NCBI RefSeq assembly: GCF_937616625.2
Contig: NC_065573.1
Location: 19,855,001-19,919,000, forward strand
Origin: Mercurialis annua
Taxonomy: Eukaryota; Streptophyta; Magnoliopsida; Malpighiales; Euphorbiaceae
Direction of reading: 5' to 3'
Length of the DNA: 64,000 nucleotides
Shown here: one piece after another, positions 60,535-64,000 of the stretch
Position numbering within the stretch: the first letter of the stretch is position 1
How the letters are laid out: the number at the start of each line of letters is the position of its first letter
Notes under the pieces: generated by a model
Told to the model about the DNA's origin: nothing
Seen by the model: the letters and a program-made list of their open reading frames with translations, nothing else
Databases searched by the model: none
Translations under genes and position numbers: made by a program

Positions 60535-61230
60535 AAGAGCATTCACAGTCGTTAGACTGTTTTTAATCTGATAAATATATCACATCAACTTCTATTAAAC
60601 TCAGATTTATTATCCAATTTTTTTATAATGTTTAGACTTAAAAAAAGTAAACTGATAAGGGATCCAAACCTAACTATATACTACTTTTTTTTAAAAAAAA
60701 CGTATATTTGTATGTCATTTTTGCAAAGTTATGTATAAATTATAAATTATTTAAAAAAAAAATATTATAACAGCTAAAATTTTACAATGGTTACTAGAGG
60801 TGAGCATTCAGTCGATTCTGTATAAAAAAAAATTAAAGGTATATAAAATTAAAATTATAAAAAATAAAAACTATATAGACTTAAAATTACATAAAAAATA
60901 AATTGTAAATTATTTTATATGTTAGATATAAATTTGTTTTTAAAAATATTCTATATAAAATAAAAATTGATTAAATAAAATTCAAGAATAATTTACTATA
61001 TACAAAATGGTAATATTAAATAGAAAGATATTAAACTATATCAATTATTTAAAAATAAAATTTTAAATGTATTAAACTTTATTTAATTAATAAAATTTTA
61101 AATTCAAAAAGAAACATATAAAAATAATAATATTTTTTTCTTGGTAACATTAAATAATTGCAACACTAAAACTTAAATGAATAATTTGTATTAAGTAAAA
61201 TATTATTAAACTAATAAAAAGAAAAAAATA
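60535..61230. other. Very AT-rich DNA
   Basis: No gene seen. AGAGCATTCACAGTCG near 60537 looks like a MITE terminus, but its partner was not identified with confidence. Confidence 0.3.
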
Positions 61231-61240
61231 GCGGGACCCA

Positions 61241-61316
61241 GAATTGAGCGGCTGGTACCAACCGCTCAATTCTCATTGAGTCTTTCCCCTAGCTTCACAA
61301 TGGGAAAGACTCAATG
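61241..61316. repeat. Two adjacent strong hairpins
   Basis: GAATTGAGCGGCTGGTACC pairs with its right arm to 61272 with one mismatch. Next to it CATTGAGTCTTTCCC pairs perfectly with GGGAAAGACTCAATG (61274-61316). GGTTAATAACC follows at 61325-61335. They may be the end of a palindrome-rich DNA element. Confidence 0.6.
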
Positions 61317-61364
61317 TTATAAGCGGTTAATAACCAGTAAGAGCATCCCACTGTGCATGTTCTA

Positions 61365-62010
61365 ATAGGCTTAAAAACTACCGAACTTTACTTCTTCTTT
61401 TCTCCAATTGCACTTTGGCGTTAGTCAGTTAATTGCACTCCAATATTGTTTAATTGTTTTCAAATTCCATCCTGAAACGTCAAATTGAACTCTTTTTATT
61501 TGAATAACATTCAAAATAGACTATTTATATTTATCAAATATTTTAAATATTTAATAATGTTATAATTATAAAAAAAACATCTTGTCCAAAAAATAAAAAA
61601 TATTAAAAAATAATGTAAATTATTTTATGTAAATTATTTTATGTAAATTAAATAAATAAAATTTCCCCGAATCCGTTGCCGCCTACCTTAATCCTGCTGC
61701 TACCTCACTATTGGATCCGTCACCGCTCGTCTTTCAAGCAAATATGCTCGTTTTTCTAATAGAAGACGAGCTCGAGCTCGTCTTCCATGAGAAAGATGAA
61801 ATAGTCGTCCTTAATGGAAGACAAGTGACGCTGATTGACAAATGTCGATTTTAAATTTATTGTAAAAATTAATTAATTATATATCTAATTAAATATTAAT
61901 TTAGGATTTATTTGAATTTTTTTAAAAGATTAATGGCTGTTTGAATTTGTTCAAGTAAAAAAAAGTATGATATGACCGATTTACAACGTTAGAGTGCAAA
62001 TGATACTTTA
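61365..62010. other. Intergenic DNA with a possible MITE end
   Basis: GGCTTAAAAACTACCGAACT at 61369 resembles the ends of the 451-bp MITE family, and CAATTGCACTTTGG follows, but a matching right end was not fixed. A GC-richer patch with GACGAGCTCGAGCTCGTC lies at 61765-61782. Confidence 0.35.
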
Positions 62011-62019
62011 TAAATTTTT

Positions 62020-62320
62020 GGCCAAATAATTAAAAAATGTCAAAATTTTCATGAAAGTTTTACTAAATCTTTCAATTTTATCTAATTTGTCCTGAAACTT
62101 ATGATTTCATTTCAATTTTGTCCAACTACACAATTTTTCTTATATGGCGCTGATGTATGGTATGTCACATCAGCGCCGCGTAGGCGCCACATGAGCAAAT
62201 TATACAATTGGACAAAATAGAAACGAAATCATGCGTTCCATGACAAATTGAATAAAATTGAAAGGTTTGGACTTTTGTGAAACTTTCATGAAAGGTTTGA
62301 TCTTTTTTGATCATTTGCCC
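62020..62320. mobile_element. 301-bp Mutator-type MITE
   Basis: Inverted halves around a centre with GGCGCTGATG and CATCAGCGCC; the ends GGCCAAATAATTAAAAAA and TTTTTTGATCATTTGCCC pair. Flanking 9-mers TAAATTTTT and TAAACTTTT differ at one base. Relative of 45612-45930. Confidence 0.65.
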
Positions 62321-62426
62321 TAAACTTTTTAGGAATGACAAGAATCAATTTGAGAAACGATCATGAATTGAAGCAGTGGCAGATCTAGACATTAAATTTT
62401 GAAAGATCCAATTTATTATTAAATTA

Positions 62427-62735
62427 GGGGTAATGTCATAAAAATTCACGAACTTTACACGTTTTCTCATTTTAATCATGCATTTTAAATTTTCTCATTT
62501 TCATGCACGAACTACCACTTTTTCTCAAATTCATGCACCGTGCTGAGATATCACGGCTCCAGTGGTGTAATTCGCTGAGGTGGAGGTTATTTTATACCAA
62601 TGAATGAGTGCCACCTCAGCACCGTGTATGAATTTGGGAAAAAGTGATAGTTCGTGTATGAAAATGAGAAAATTTAAACTTTGTGATCAAAATGAGAAAA
62701 CGTGTAAAGTTCGTGATTTTTTTTAACATTAACCC
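62427..62735. mobile_element. 309-bp Mutator-type MITE, copy 2
   Basis: Same length and ends as 32724-33032; perfect 9-bp duplication ATTAAATTA at 62418-62426 and 62736-62744. No ORF. Confidence 0.85.
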
Positions 62736-62744
62736 ATTAAATTA

Positions 62745-63210
62745 TTATATTTTTATGATGTTTATTATATTCATTTCTTAAAAGAAAAATATTTTAGTTC
62801 GGTTTAAACGATAAAAAATCTAGTTTTGATTTGGTGAAAAATTATCTTAATTATTGAGCTTATTAGTTTAGTAAGGTTTGGTTTAAAATATTAAATGTTT
62901 TTAATAAATTGGTTTAGTTTGGTTATAAAAAAGAGGGAATTTTCTACGCTACACTATTTTTCATTTTATTTACAGTTTTACATTGTCTTTTTTGTTTTTA
63001 CTTTTCTATTTTTTTTTACAAAGAATATCTTTTTTTTTTAATTTCAGAAATATCTTTTTTCACTTTTTAATTATTTATTTTTTTTATATAGATTTTTTTG
63101 GTGTTTTATTTTATTTATTTATCGTGTTTTTTAGTGTAACTATAATGTATTATAGAGTATCTATTGTATTTTGTTAGTGTAACTATGTTGTTTTTATAGT
63201 GTAACAATAG

Positions 63211-63263
<53 letters not shown>

Positions 63264-63949
63264 TATTTATGTTGTTTTTGTAGTGTTTTTATAGTGTATA
63301 CCACAAAAACACTGTAAATACACCAGAAAAACATAGATACACTAGAAAGCACTATAAATACACAAGAATTACACTATAACGTAAATACACCATAAAAACA
63401 CTACAAATACACCATAAATCAATTTATTTTTACAAAATCAATAGCATCAAAATAAAAGAACAAATATATGAACAAAAAAAGACGAAATAATTATATGAGT
63501 AATAGAACAATTTAATAAATATAAAAATAATAGATCTACAACAATCTCTTTACAAAAAATCTAATTCATCCCAAAAAATTAAAAAAATGAAAAAAATCTA
63601 AAAACGACGTCGAGGAATTCATCAGAAAAAACGCAGTGACGAGAAAATCATTGAAGGAATTGCGACGATGAGAGATCTATCAAAAAATCGCGACGGTGAA
63701 AAAAATACGACGGAAAATCCACCGAAAAACGTGCGACGGAGAAACGAAAGAAAGTGGCAATCGAAAAAGAAGAAGAGAGGAAGAAAATTTGATAGGGAGA
63801 GAAGTGAAAAGAAAGAGAAATTTAATAAGGGAGAAAATTAAAGAGAAAGAGAGAATTTGTGCGAGGATATAGAAAAAATGTGATGGTTATGAAAATCAAT
63901 TGACTTAAAATGAGATAAAGCCGTAATATATAGTAGGGTAATTTTTATT
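62745..63949. other. AT-rich DNA with inverted GTGTA words
   Basis: Around the microsatellite, TGTTTTTATAGTGTA words (63130-63300) face TACAC words (63300-63420), forming a loose inverted repeat. A purine-rich stretch at 63600-63830 shows no convincing gene. Confidence 0.4.
63215..63260. repeat. TA dinucleotide microsatellite
   Basis: About 23 uninterrupted TA units. Confidence 0.97.
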
Positions 63950-64000
63950 GGCTAATCACCTCAAAAACTACCGACGTTTTATTTTTTTTCGATAACACCT
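63950..64000. mobile_element. Left end of a second 451-bp-family MITE (cut by window end)
   Basis: GGCTAATCACCTCAAAAACT, then ACTACCGACGTTTT and CGATAACACC, matches the left end of 10822-11272 with several differences. The rest lies outside the window. Confidence 0.6.

Noticed and set aside
63600..63830. Purine-rich, possibly coding stretch with GACG words
   Set aside because: No open frame with recognisable motifs on either strand.

Overview
This window is nuclear DNA of a flowering plant, most likely a eudicot. It has an AT-rich background, GT-AG introns and plant-type genes such as an AGC VIII kinase and an RLPH2-type phosphatase. Transposable elements of nearly every plant class are present. 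I cannot name the species. No tRNA, rRNA or CRISPR locus was recognised.

Layout. 1-7.2 kb: the 3' half of a Ty3/gypsy element of the Tat type (RT, RNase H, second RNase H, integrase). A spliced 985-residue antisense gene with a plant mobile domain (PMD) lies between integrase and 3' LTR. 8.2-20.7 kb: a host gene island, all on the minus strand: RLPH2-like phosphatase (4 exons, one GC-AG intron), BUD31/G10 splicing factor (3 coding exons) and a KIPK-like AGC VIII kinase (2 coding exons). A 451-bp Mutator-type MITE sits between the first two. 22.0-28.5 kb: a decayed LTR element with gag, protease and an antisense ORF but no RT or integrase. 28.5-33.0 kb: a cluster of small elements (Stowaway-like, Tourist-like, two related Mutator-type MITEs, a tRNA-derived SINE-like sequence). 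33.77-39.60 kb: a structurally complete Mutator-like element (9-bp target duplication, 160-bp TIRs) with a three-exon transposase and a four-exon PMD gene; its ends are built of consecutive palindromes. 41.16-43.55 kb: a 2.4-kb solo LTR with a 5-bp duplication. 46.6-58.9 kb: LINE remnants; one is split by a young Ty1/copia element with two identical 311-bp LTRs. 60-64 kb: more MITEs, a TA microsatellite and the start of a second copy of the 451-bp MITE family.

How the parts relate. The host genes are ordinary and look intact. The notable content is in the mobile DNA. Three elements from two unrelated classes carry extra genes not needed for transposition: a PMD gene antisense to gypsy pol, a PMD gene beside the MULE transposase, and a third antisense ORF in the pol-less element. 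Two palindrome systems are unexplained: seven TCGGA-N-CCGA palindromes between converging pol and antisense gene (2.8-3.2 kb), and the palindrome chains at the MULE ends. Exon boundaries were read by eye from splice signals, reading-frame continuity and family similarity; no alignment was run.
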